Source: Planctomycetota bacterium
GTDB taxonomy: Bacteria; Planctomycetota; Phycisphaerae; WQYP01
Reading direction: 5' to 3'
NCBI GenBank assembly: GCA_021805585.1
Contig: JAJZEY010000446.1
Span: 1-8,246 of the forward strand
DNA: 8,246 bases
How positions within the stretch are numbered: the first letter of the stretch is position 1; each line of letters begins with the position of its first letter. The notes under the pieces were generated by a model. The model had not been told where the DNA came from. It did no database searches and worked only from the letters and a program-made list of their open reading frames with translations. This document shows, in pieces, positions 1-6,560 of this stretch. Position numbers and translations under genes: made by a program.

Positions 1-54
1 AATATGAACGCGGTACGAATTAGGTATCGGTAATCGCGAAAGGAACTTAACTTC

Positions 55-1182
55 ATGCGTGACCAAAGACTCGATCGTCTGGCCTCTGTACTCGTCGGTT
101 ATTCCGCTGCCGTTAAGCCGGGCGAGCTTTGTCGCATTTCCGGCGAAACCGTCGGTCTACCTCTCATCGAAGCCATCTACGAACAGGTTCTGCGTGTCGG
201 GGGCCATTGCTTTGTCAGCATGACCTCTGACGCCATGGATGAAGCCTTTTACCGCCTGGCACAAAAGCCGCAACTTGAATTCGTGTCCCCCATCAGCAAA
301 TTTATTGTGGACACCATGGATGTATCCATCGGCCTGTGGGCCGAAGAAAACACCAAAAGCATGACCAATGTGGATCCCAAAAAGCAGGCCACCGCCGCCC
401 AGGCCCGCCGCGGAATTTCCAAGCGCTTTCTGGAACGCGCCGCGGAGGGCAAACTTAAATGGGTCGGCACCCAATATCCTTCCCAGGCCAGTGCCCAGGA
501 TGCGGAAATGTCCTTGCATGATTATGAGGATTTTGTTTTCCGAGCCGGATTGCTGCACCTGCCGGACCCTGTGGCCGCATGGAAAGCCATCAGCGAAAAG
601 CAGCAGCGTCTGGTGGATTATCTGAACAAAACCAGCGAAGTACGCATTATCGGCAAGGATACGAACCTTTGCCTTGGCGTGCAGGGCCGCACCTGGATTA
701 ACTGCTGCGGCCATGAAAATTTCCCGGATGGTGAGGTTTTTACCGGCCCGATTGAAGATTCCGTCAACGGAACCATTCGTTATTCATTCCCCGCCGTTCA
801 CCATGGCCATGAATGCCACGACATTGTCCTGACGTTCAAGAACGGGAAGGTGGTCGATGCCCGCGCCGCCAAGGGAGAAGACTTCCTCCACGCGATGCTG
901 GAACAAGATGCCGGGGCTAAAACGTTGGGTGAAATTGCCATAGGTACTAATTTTTCGATTACCAAATATACGAAAAATACGCTCTTTGATGAAAAAATCG
1001 GCGGAACCTGCCACGCCGCTCTTGGTGCGGCCTATCCGGAAACGGGCGGCGTAAATGAAAGCGGCCTGCATTGGGATATGGTCTGCGACCTGCGCGAGCC
1101 GGGCCGACGTATAGAAGTGGATGGCAAAACCATTCTGGAAGCCGGCCGGTTCATAAACAATGACTGGCCCAATCCCGTCTAA
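55..1182 (+). CDS. M29-family metallo-aminopeptidase
   Basis: The 375-residue product matches the M29 aminopeptidase family (AmpS/AmpT/PepS type), cytosolic enzymes with two metal ions that remove N-terminal residues from peptides. The C-terminal half carries the family's metal-binding pattern: FPDGEVFTGP (Glu227), LGEIAIGTN (Glu293), FDEKIGGTCHAALGAAYPE (Glu313, His320, Tyr327) and LHWDMV (His339, Asp341). The spacing Glu227 to Glu293 and the closing HxD agree with what I recall of AmpT; the ligand roles are inferred from the family. No signal peptide is seen. Length is slightly below the usual 370-410 residues, with no sign of truncation. The ATG at 55 is preceded by AAAGGA with a rather long spacer of about 10 bases. 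The promoter would lie at or before the window edge. The next gene follows on the same strand after 87 bases, so co-transcription is possible but not shown. Confidence 0.93.
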   Translation: MRDQRLDRLASVLVGYSAAVKPGELCRISGETVGLPLIEAIYEQVLRVGGHCFVSMTSDAMDEAFYRLAQKPQLEFVSPISKFIVDTMDVSIGLWAEENTKSMTNVDPKKQATAAQARRGISKRFLERAAEGKLKWVGTQYPSQASAQDAEMSLHDYEDFVFRAGLLHLPDPVAAWKAISEKQQRLVDYLNKTSEVRIIGKDTNLCLGVQGRTWINCCGHENFPDGEVFTGPIEDSVNGTIRYSFPAVHHGHECHDIVLTFKNGKVVDARAAKGEDFLHAMLEQDAGAKTLGEIAIGTNFSITKYTKNTLFDEKIGGTCHAALGAAYPETGGVNESGLHWDMVCDLREPGRRIEVDGKTILEAGRFINNDWPNPV

Positions 1183-1269
1183 GGGCGCGCACCTTTTTAA
1201 CCGGCGTCATTTTGGCGGCGATCCCAGGCGGCGCCTTGGAATAAGATCTCTCATTTTTGCGGAGTTATC

Positions 1270-2265
1270 ATGAAAAGTCACCTCGGTAAATCATCCGTGC
1301 GGCTGCTGGCCACGGCGGCCTTTTTGTTATTGCAGGCCGGTTGCCAGCACCATAGCGATGCCAAAACCGCCGATAACGCAAATTCTACGGAGCAGGCCAC
1401 CGTTCAACCGGCTGCGGCGGACGCGAACCTGAAACCGGCCACGCATTTATTACGTGTCAAAAAACTCGCCAACGGCATGATTCTGGAAGATATTAAACTG
1501 GGCACCGGCCCGCGGCCCAAAGAAGGTGCCCGGGTAACGGTCAATTACACCGGTTGGCTTAAGAATGGTACTATTTTTGATTCATCGCATTTACCCGGTC
1601 GCACGCCATTTAAGTTTAATCTTGGCCAGCATCAGGTGATTCCCGGCTGGGACATCGGCGTGACCACCATGCGGCAAGGCGGCATTCGTCAACTCGTCAT
1701 TCCCGCAGCCGAGGCCTACGGTGCCGATGGCATGCCACCGACAATTCCACCCAATGCCACACTGACCTTCCGCGTGCATCTGCTGAATGCCGGCGAGGCA
1801 CCAGCCGCTGCGGCCAATACGCCCGCCCAAAGTGCCCCGGCACACGCCCCCGCCACTGCGCCGGCCAAACCACTGACGCTCAAACCTTCCACGAAATTTG
1901 TGGCCACCAAAACACTCGCCGATGGCCTGATTGTGGAAGATGTCCAAATCGGCAAAGGCCCTATTCCGCAGCCGGGAGATAATGTGACGGTCAACTACAC
2001 GGGCTGGCTGGCCAATGGGAAAATTTTTGATTCCTCCCATCTGCCCGGTCGCACGCCATTCGAATTTGATCTTGGCCGGCAACAAGTGATTCCCGGTTGG
2101 GACATTGGCGTGGCCACCATGCACCAGGGCGGCATACGCCAGTTGGTCATTCCGGCAAAGCTCGCCTATGGGGAGGACGGCATGCCGCCGGTCATACCAC
2201 CCGACGCCACCCTGACTTTCCGCATTCATCTGCTGGTTATTCGGCCGAAAATGCCGACACCCTGA
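1270..2265 (+). CDS. Tandem-domain FKBP-type peptidyl-prolyl isomerase, predicted lipoprotein
   Basis: The 331-residue product has a lipoprotein signal peptide: Lys2, Lys7 and Arg11, then a hydrophobic stretch, then a lipobox LQAGC with Cys25 as the predicted lipidation site. A polar Ala/Thr/Gln-rich linker leads to FKBP domain 1 (about 66-173). A second Ala/Pro-rich linker (about 174-212) leads to FKBP domain 2 (about 216-323). Both keep the FKBP active-site aromatic and acidic set: Tyr93, Phe103-Asp104, Val123-Ile124, Trp127, Tyr150 and Phe167 in domain 1, each with a counterpart exactly 150 residues later. Both should therefore bind and isomerise X-Pro bonds. The likely role is folding or chaperoning of exported proteins on the periplasmic face of a membrane. 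Most bacterial FKBP lipoproteins have one catalytic domain plus a dimerisation domain; two near-identical catalytic domains is a less common layout. The ATG at 1270 has GGAG five bases upstream. No convincing terminator follows. Confidence 0.95.
   Translation: MKSHLGKSSVRLLATAAFLLLQAGCQHHSDAKTADNANSTEQATVQPAAADANLKPATHLLRVKKLANGMILEDIKLGTGPRPKEGARVTVNYTGWLKNGTIFDSSHLPGRTPFKFNLGQHQVIPGWDIGVTTMRQGGIRQLVIPAAEAYGADGMPPTIPPNATLTFRVHLLNAGEAPAAAANTPAQSAPAHAPATAPAKPLTLKPSTKFVATKTLADGLIVEDVQIGKGPIPQPGDNVTVNYTGWLANGKIFDSSHLPGRTPFEFDLGRQQVIPGWDIGVATMHQGGIRQLVIPAKLAYGEDGMPPVIPPDATLTFRIHLLVIRPKMPTP
1465..2238 (+). repeat. Intragenic tandem duplication of the FKBP domain (450-base period)
   Basis: Bases 1465-1788 and 1915-2238 encode the two FKBP domains and align without gaps at a 450-base offset. 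Protein identity is very high, including the blocks VNYTGWL, IFDSSHLPGRTPF, QVIPGWDIGV and GGIRQLVIPA in both copies. At the DNA level the copies share exact runs such as the 17 bases at 1594-1610 and 2044-2060. Other codons differ mainly at third positions, so the duplication is not brand new. Confidence 0.9.
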
Positions 2266-2311
2266 AGGTGCCGGCAAAGACCGTCCGAGTTTGTTATCAT
2301 AATTGTTCCAT

Positions 2312-2353
2312 GCGTGCGTAGCTCAACGGCGGATCGCAGGTCTTCCAAGCTGG
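2312..2353 (+). pseudogene. Decayed tRNA-Gly(UCC)-like fragment
   Basis: The sequence begins with an acceptor-like GCGTGCG, then TA, then GCTCAACGG of a typical D arm, then the anticodon loop CTTCCAA with anticodon TCC at 2344-2346, then GCTGG. The distance from position 7 of the tRNA to the anticodon fits bacterial tRNA-Gly(UCC). It is not functional: the D stem GCTC/GATC has a mismatch, the anticodon stem CAGGT/GCTGG is badly paired, and downstream of 2353 no T stem or 3' acceptor strand complements the 5' end. It could be the left-over half of a tRNA gene split or captured by an integrating element, or a chance resemblance. The match in both motifs and spacing makes chance less likely. Confidence 0.45.
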
Positions 2354-2735
2354 CAATCCCTTCAAAAATCACCAGCAAAACACGCAATTTTGAACGCTGC
2401 GCACCAATAAGCACACCAAGGCTCCTGGCGGATAATACTTGCCGTCCGCTGGATACGAATCTCCAAGCGGTTGTGGACGTTAGGTTGAAGCTTCGCCCGA
2501 TAATCAAGACGGCATTCTGGCCCTGACGCGGACCGTGGAATGATGGGCATCTTGGCGCAACTGATATCAACAAGGCCACCATAGAGGTGATGCCGTGGGT
2601 GACGTTTCCCTGGTTCACCGCTTTTCACCGGTCCCCGCCACAGCATTTGTCGGTCGTGAACTCTTCAACGCGGGCTACCGCAGTGTGCAGGCTGTTCATC
2701 GTCGCGCCCTCGGATGTTGACGCGTCCGAAATCGG

Positions 2736-3017
2736 CTACTTCGGGCGGTTGATACGTAATTCGAACGCAGCCAATGTAGCGAGTATGTTGTCGAAACCCT
2801 TCGGCTCCGCAACGAACATATCCCGCAGCGCCCGGTAGTCGCACCGCAGCTCGGCGCAATCTTTCTGATGGTGGTACCAAGCGAAACGTACCGGGTTTTG
2901 CCTGATCGTAATTGGCCCACGCCACGGGGTGTCGCAGGAAGATGGCGCTTCTTTGCGAATTTCCACGGGCCTATCAATGACCTCTCCCGATCCATGGCTT
3001 TTCCGATCCACATCCAT
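2736..3017 (-). pseudogene. Frameshifted C-terminal remnant of an AbiEii/AbiGii-type nucleotidyltransferase toxin
   Basis: Reading the minus strand across two phase changes gives a continuous C-terminus: DRPVEIRKE (from about 2975), a shift at about 2947-2948, AIFLRHPVAWANYDQAKPG then TFRLVPPSERL, a shift near 2855-2860, then AELRCDYRALRDMF, EPKGFDNILATL and a stop at 2736. As I recall the AbiEii (DUF1814) family, members end with a His-Lys/phenylalanine segment, a Trp-Tyr plus PGTLRLVP motif, an alpha-helical DY-MRDMFFGEPP motif and a final LAELE-RIN helix. The reconstructed order matches. The two shifts look like one base lost and one gained, so the phase is restored. Only about 80-95 of roughly 300 residues remain; the catalytic nucleotidyltransferase core is absent. 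No AbiEi-type antitoxin is visible beside it. The family call is from memory of motifs, not from a search. Confidence 0.6.
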
Positions 3018-3093
3018 AAACTTCCGCCGAATAAACGTTCATTGGGCATTTAGCAAGCTATTTTGCCTTTGGCCTGGGACAAAAGGCGGGCGG

Positions 3094-3549
3094 TTATTTT
3101 TGAGTTGAAACCGGGTTGGCGGTCGGTTGGGTCGCGGCCGCCGGGCCGGATGCGGGTGCCGCCGGCGCGGTGGACGGCGGAAGAACTTCCTCATGAATAC
3201 TGGTGGTGGTGGGCAGCCGTGGATAGCCCGGCGCAGCCGAGCTGGTGCCGACGGGGCGGGCCGGCGTTAGAACCGTGGTAATGGTAGCGGGCTGGCCCGG
3301 ACGATTAGGCAGGCCGATGACAACTTCCGGCTTGGGCGGCGGCTGCATAAAAAGTGTTTCCGCGCCATTGTTGGAAAACGCGGGCGTGCGGACGGCGGTG
3401 CCCGGTCCGTGGGGCCGGGTCTGGCAGCCGGGGATCAGCATCAGGCCGCCAAAAGACAACGCAAGCAATACGCCGGTTCCGCCGGGCATGTGTCGCGTGG
3501 CTCGTCCGAACGGCTGATTTAAAGATTTATCATATGCATTAACAAACAT
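3094..3549 (-). CDS. Small proline/alanine-rich predicted lipoprotein of unknown function
   Basis: The product is 151 residues from the ATG at 3549. It has a basic n-region of about 22 residues with Lys8, Arg16 and Arg19, a hydrophobic segment (about 25-39) and a lipobox LIPGC with Cys42 as the predicted lipidation site. The mature part is low-complexity, rich in Pro, Ala and Thr, with no domain I recognise, and ends in an Ala/Pro/Gln-rich tail. The start is uncertain. An ATG at 3576 would overlap the trpB stop; the ATG at 3549 has AGG upstream with a 9-base gap and begins 16 bases after that stop; an ATG at 3489 would leave no basic n-region. I prefer 3549. The gene is probably translated from the trpB message. 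The same frame stays open far into trpB, which I treat as compositional. Possible roles are envelope spacer or surface protein; no function can be assigned. Confidence 0.7.
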   Translation of the reverse strand: MFVNAYDKSLNQPFGRATRHMPGGTGVLLALSFGGLMLIPGCQTRPHGPGTAVRTPAFSNNGAETLFMQPPPKPEVVIGLPNRPGQPATITTVLTPARPVGTSSAAPGYPRLPTTTSIHEEVLPPSTAPAAPASGPAAATQPTANPVSTQK

Positions 3550-3571
3550 AATTATTTGCCTATAATTATTT
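3548..3571. repeat. 10-base direct repeat in an AT-rich patch at the trpB/lipoprotein junction
   Basis: ATAATTATTT occurs at 3548-3557 and again at 3562-3571, separated by GCCT. The pair spans the trpB stop codon and reaches the ATG of the lipoprotein gene. On the minus strand the spacer supplies the AGG that may act as the ribosome binding site. The patch stands out from GC-rich flanks and probably keeps the initiation region free of secondary structure. Confidence 0.6.
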
Positions 3572-4897
3572 ACCATGGGAGCCTGAACCCGCAGCCGGGC
3601 CACGCCCCTTAATTTCCATAAGCCGCGAAACTTCCATGACGTCTTTATCACCGCGGCCACTAAGATTAATAACCAGAATATTGTCGGAATCCATTTGGCT
3701 TGCCAACTTGACCGCCGCGGCAACGGCATGAGAGCTTTCCAGTGCCGGCAGAATACCTTCGCGCTGTGCGACAAGTTCAAACGCGGCCAGGGCTTCATCA
3801 TCGGTAACCGACGTGTATTGCACGCGGCCGGTGTCTTTCCAATAGGCATGTTCCGGCCCCACGCCGGGGTAATCCAGGCCGGCACTGATGCTGTGCACGT
3901 CCGCGGTCTGACCGTCCGGGTTTTGCAACACATAGGAAAGCGACCCGTGAAGCACGCCGGGGCTGCCCATGCTAAGCGAAGCCGAATGCTGGCCCAGGGC
4001 GCTGCCGCGGCCGCCCGCTTCCACTCCCACAAGCCGCACGGGTGAATCGTTGACGAAAGGATAGAACATGCCCGCTGCATTAGACCCGCCGCCCACGCAG
4101 GCGACAACGCAATCCGGCAAGCGGCCGAACATGCTTATGGCCTGCTCGCGTGTTTCCTGACCGATGACGCTTTGAAAATCACGCACAATGCGTGGAAACG
4201 GGTGCGGACCGACCACAGACCCGATAATGTAATGGGTATGTTCAACAGATCCCATCCAGTCGCGCATCGCTTCGTTGGTGGCGTCCTTAAGCGTGCGCGA
4301 ACCGGATTCAACACTCACCACGCGCGTGCCCAGCAGCCTCATGCGGAATACATTAAGCTCCTGACGCCGGATATCCTCTGAACCCATATACACATCGCAG
4401 GACATACCGAAAGCCGCCGCCGCAGTTGCGGTGGCCACGCCATGCTGGCCGGCACCGGTTTCGGCGATGATCCGTTTTTTATTCATGCGAAGGGTGAGCA
4501 ATCCCTGCCCAATTGTGTTGTTAATTTTATGGGCACCAGTGTGGGCAAGGTCTTCGCGCTTCAGGAAAATCTTCGCCCCACCGGCATATTCGGTCAGCCG
4601 TTTGGCGAAATAAAGCCGCGTGGGCCGACCCGCGAATTCGCGCAGGTAATATTCAAACTGCCGCCGAAATTCCGGATCACGAATGGCGCGTTCATATTCC
4701 GCGGCAAGCTGTTGCACGGCTATCATGAGTGTTTCCGGCACATACGCCCCGCCATAGGGGCCAAAATGGCCGAGTGAATCCGGCACGTTTCCGGACGCTT
4801 TACCGATAGCGGAATCCACGATAGTTTGCGAGGAAAGCCTTCTTGCGGCTTCCGCGGGACTCATAGAGGAAGATGGGGAAGTTGCGGTTTGTGTCAT
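3566..4897 (-). CDS. trpB: Tryptophan synthase beta chain (TrpB1 type)
   Basis: TrpB uses pyridoxal phosphate to join indole and L-serine into L-tryptophan, normally in an alpha2-beta2 complex with TrpA in the cytoplasm. Counting from the ATG at 4897 (443 residues), the diagnostic blocks are [13 protein letters not shown] near the start, [16 protein letters not shown] with the PLP lysine at 124, ETGAGQHG with the catalytic glutamate at 146, the phosphate-binding loop VGGGSNAAG (about 268-276) and NLSGRGDKD near the end with Ser413 by the PLP ring nitrogen. HTGAHKINN marks the TrpB1 class rather than TrpB2. An N-terminal leader of about 40 residues before the conserved core makes it longer than the usual 390-410. 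The start at 4897 is chosen because GAAAGGG (4907-4913) lies nine bases upstream; the ATG at 4903 is only three bases away, and TTG at 4918 precedes the site. No trpA, trpC or trpF is adjacent. A lipoprotein gene follows after 16 bases. Confidence 0.97.
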   Translation of the reverse strand: MTQTATSPSSSMSPAEAARRLSSQTIVDSAIGKASGNVPDSLGHFGPYGGAYVPETLMIAVQQLAAEYERAIRDPEFRRQFEYYLREFAGRPTRLYFAKRLTEYAGGAKIFLKREDLAHTGAHKINNTIGQGLLTLRMNKKRIIAETGAGQHGVATATAAAAFGMSCDVYMGSEDIRRQELNVFRMRLLGTRVVSVESGSRTLKDATNEAMRDWMGSVEHTHYIIGSVVGPHPFPRIVRDFQSVIGQETREQAISMFGRLPDCVVACVGGGSNAAGMFYPFVNDSPVRLVGVEAGGRGSALGQHSASLSMGSPGVLHGSLSYVLQNPDGQTADVHSISAGLDYPGVGPEHAYWKDTGRVQYTSVTDDEALAAFELVAQREGILPALESSHAVAAAVKLASQMDSDNILVINLSGRGDKDVMEVSRLMEIKGRGPAAGSGSHGK

Positions 4898-4920
4898 AGC
4901 CATAGGCCCTTTCAGCAATC

Positions 4921-4950
4921 ATCATAGGTGCCGCAGCCCGGTTTTGCCAA
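4921..4950 (-). promoter_or_regulatory. Candidate sigma70-type promoter for trpB
   Basis: On the minus strand TTGGCA (4945-4950) and TATGAT (4921-4926) are separated by 18 bases, each one mismatch from the consensus TTGACA/TATAAT. Transcription would start near 4914, right at the GAAAGGG ribosome binding site, giving a leader of only about 17 bases. That excludes classical attenuation from this promoter. Confidence 0.5.
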
Positions 4951-5007
4951 GACTGCTTATGGCGTTTTGTCTGGAGGGCAGGCCGGCATTTATCGGGTTT
5001 TGGCAAG
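4940..5007. repeat. Imperfect 12-base direct repeat upstream of trpB
   Basis: GGTTTTGCCAAG (4940-4951) and GGTTTTGGCAAG (4996-5007) differ at one base and lie 56 bases apart. The first copy overlaps the -35 element of the trpB promoter. The cores TTGCCAA and TTGGCAA are complementary to each other, so each copy also presents a near-palindromic half. This could be an operator pair, or chance. Confidence 0.3.
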
Positions 5008-5153
5008 CCGCCCGCGGAACCGCTTTTTTAAGCTTACCTGCGGCTACCTGACCTGCCGCCCCGAAGCGGGTGAAAACACGCGCTCCGCCTTGTACACTGC
5101 ATGGCCCGCCGGATAAGTTGACCGACCCGAGTGGAATGTCTCTGGTTATTCGG

Positions 5154-5183
5154 TTGAACGGAAGCGGGCCGGGGCTTTAGAAT
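5154..5183 (+). promoter_or_regulatory. Candidate sigma70-type promoter for the MFS gene
   Basis: TTGAAC (5154-5159) and TAGAAT (5178-5183) are separated by 18 bases, with start expected near 5190 and a leader of about 75-80 bases before the ATG at 5268. It is the best-scoring pair by eye on this strand between 4919 and 5267. Confidence 0.4.
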
Positions 5184-5267
5184 GCGCTGGGCGGAATTTT
5201 GCTCGGCGGCAATTGCAATGGGCTTCGGGGCCTGCCGGCATAAACGGCGGTATAAAAAGGGTTGCTC

Positions 5268-6503
5268 ATGCCTTCAAAAATCAACATGTCCGGTGACGCG
5301 GCAACACAAGACAGACGTCGGCACTGGTTAAGCCAGGATGTCTGGCTTATTTCCCTGTCCGCCTGCTTTGCCGACCTTGGTTATCAATCGGTGCTGGCGG
5401 TTTTTCCTTTGTTTCTGGTACAGGTGCTGCATCAGCCGGTATGGGTGTTCGCCCTGGCGACGGCAATAGCCTATGGCCCGGGCGCGATTTTTGCGCTGCT
5501 GGGCGGAAAGCTGGGCGACCGATTCGGCCAAAAAAGAATCGCCCTGACCGGCAATCTCCTGATTCCGCTTTTGTCACTTGCCGGCCTGGCTTCCACCGCC
5601 GCGGCCGCCGTGGCGTTGTTCTGTGGCGGCTGGTGGGCGAGAAATTTCCGATCCCCCCCCCGCCGGGGTATGATGGTTGAAGCGGTACACGCGGACGACC
5701 GGGGCAAAGCGTTCGGCTTTTTGCATGCATTGGACATTGGCGGCGGCTTTCTGGCGGCGCTGGGATCCATGCTGCTGCTTTGGGCTGCCATTAAAATAAA
5801 ATATATTTTTCTGCTGACTATTATTCCGCTGCTTATGTCCAGCGTGTGGCTCCTGTTTTCACGCATGGGCAGACGCCCGGTAACGGGGATACCCGCCGGA
5901 CCGGTGGCTTCGCCAATTCCCATGTCGGCACAGCATAAGTCACTTTACCGGCGACTCCTGATTGCCACGGCCCTGTACGGATTCAGTTCATTTAGTTTTG
6001 GGTTTTCCATTTTAACGGTGGATCAATCCACCCACAGCAGCGTGATGGCCGTGCTTTCCTACGTGGTGTTTTTTGGAGTCTCCGCGGCGACGGGTTTAAT
6101 CATCGGCAGGGTCGGAAAAAAGCGAAGTGTCACGGCCTTGGCGCTGGGCGGGTATCTTACCGGCGGCATCGGTTGTGCGGGCATGGCGCTGGTATGGGCC
6201 AGCGGGGAAAACAGTCTGCTGTATTATCCAGTGGCCGCATTAATGGGACTGGCCCTGGGCGTGATTGAAACGATGGAACCGGCTATTATTTCGCGTATCA
6301 TCCCCAAAGGCAGCGCCGGCAGCGGCATGGGATCGCTTACTGCAATGCGCAGCATTGGACTGTTTGCGGCCAATCTGATTATGGGAATTATTTATCAGAT
6401 TGGCGCATCCTGGACATGGGCCTACGTCTACGCCGCCGTGCTGGCGGCACTGGCCGCGGGCATCGCCCTGACGGTGCGGTCCGCTGAAACCGTGACCGGC
6501 TAA
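5268..6503 (+). CDS. Major facilitator superfamily transporter, substrate unknown
   Basis: The 411-residue product is a polytopic inner-membrane protein with about 12 hydrophobic segments and a central hydrophilic loop (about 198-228), typical of MFS carriers. The MFS motif A is plain in the loop between helices 2 and 3: GGKLGDRFGQKR at 79-90. The cytoplasmic stretch ARNFRSPPRRGMMVEAV with DDRGKAFGF (about 124-151) resembles the loop seen in MFS_1 drug- or metabolite-efflux-like members. Nothing identifies the substrate. The ATG at 5268 is chosen over TTG at 5262 because AAAAAGG (5254-5260) sits seven bases upstream. A run of nine C at 5653-5661 lies inside the coding region, in codons for Ser129-Pro-Pro-Arg. 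The downstream methyltransferase gene begins 57 bases after the stop on the same strand, with no clear terminator between them. Confidence 0.9.
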   Translation: MPSKINMSGDAATQDRRRHWLSQDVWLISLSACFADLGYQSVLAVFPLFLVQVLHQPVWVFALATAIAYGPGAIFALLGGKLGDRFGQKRIALTGNLLIPLLSLAGLASTAAAAVALFCGGWWARNFRSPPRRGMMVEAVHADDRGKAFGFLHALDIGGGFLAALGSMLLLWAAIKIKYIFLLTIIPLLMSSVWLLFSRMGRRPVTGIPAGPVASPIPMSAQHKSLYRRLLIATALYGFSSFSFGFSILTVDQSTHSSVMAVLSYVVFFGVSAATGLIIGRVGKKRSVTALALGGYLTGGIGCAGMALVWASGENSLLYYPVAALMGLALGVIETMEPAIISRIIPKGSAGSGMGSLTAMRSIGLFAANLIMGIIYQIGASWTWAYVYAAVLAALAAGIALTVRSAETVTG

Positions 6504-6560
6504 AAAAGGCGATATTCAGGTCGGTACGCCAAACGTCTACAGGAAAATTGGAAAAGTTTT

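Larger units (their letters stand above)
2266..3093. other. Gene-poor stretch with decayed remnants
   Basis: About 830 bases lie between the FKBP gene and the stop of the minus-strand lipoprotein gene. Open frames here are short, interrupted and switch phase, and none has both a plausible start with ribosome binding site and a recognisable full protein. Two relics can be named, a tRNA-Gly-like sequence near 2312 and an AbiEii-type C-terminus at 2736-3017; both are listed separately. The part from about 2360 to 2735 holds nothing I recognise on either strand. A minus-strand frame at 2226-2618 is open and lies in phase with the AbiEii relic, but it is separated from it by two stops and resembles no family I know. 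The mix suggests a degraded mobile or defence island. Confidence 0.6.
4898..5267. other. Divergent intergenic region between trpB and the MFS transporter
   Basis: About 370 bases separate two genes read outward. I see one sigma70-like promoter for each gene and an imperfect direct repeat near the trpB side, listed separately. I find no convincing small gene, tRNA, or trp leader peptide with a run of Trp codons. I also see no terminator/antiterminator pair of an attenuator: the trpB promoter sits too close to the start for one. Confidence 0.6.

Noticed and set aside
157..714. 185-codon minus-strand open frame opposite the aminopeptidase gene
   Set aside because: It is fully antisense to a conserved enzyme, with no ribosome binding site of note and no recognisable domain.
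1591..2277. 228-codon minus-strand open frame opposite the FKBP gene
   Set aside because: The internal similarity in its translation simply mirrors the duplicated FKBP domains on the plus strand.
3065..3087. Inverted repeat GCCTTT/AAAGGC after the lipoprotein gene, as a possible terminator
   Set aside because: The stem is about six bases, and on the minus strand it is followed by AAAAT rather than a T run, so it lacks the features of an intrinsic terminator.
3577..4107. Minus-strand open frame of 337 codons continuing from the lipoprotein gene into trpB
   Set aside because: It lies in another phase on top of an unmistakable trpB. Its translation is rich in Trp, Arg and Ala without a domain, as expected of a GC-rich shadow frame. 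Only its last part (from 3549) is a believable gene.
5010..5035. GCGG-AA-CCGC followed by six T, as a terminator on the plus strand
   Set aside because: The loop of the four-base stem would be two bases, which cannot form; the three-base alternative is too weak, and no plus-strand gene ends upstream.
4928..5116. Plus-strand 62-codon open frame between trpB and the MFS gene
   Set aside because: It has no ribosome binding site and no recognisable features, and it sits in a region explained by divergent promoters.
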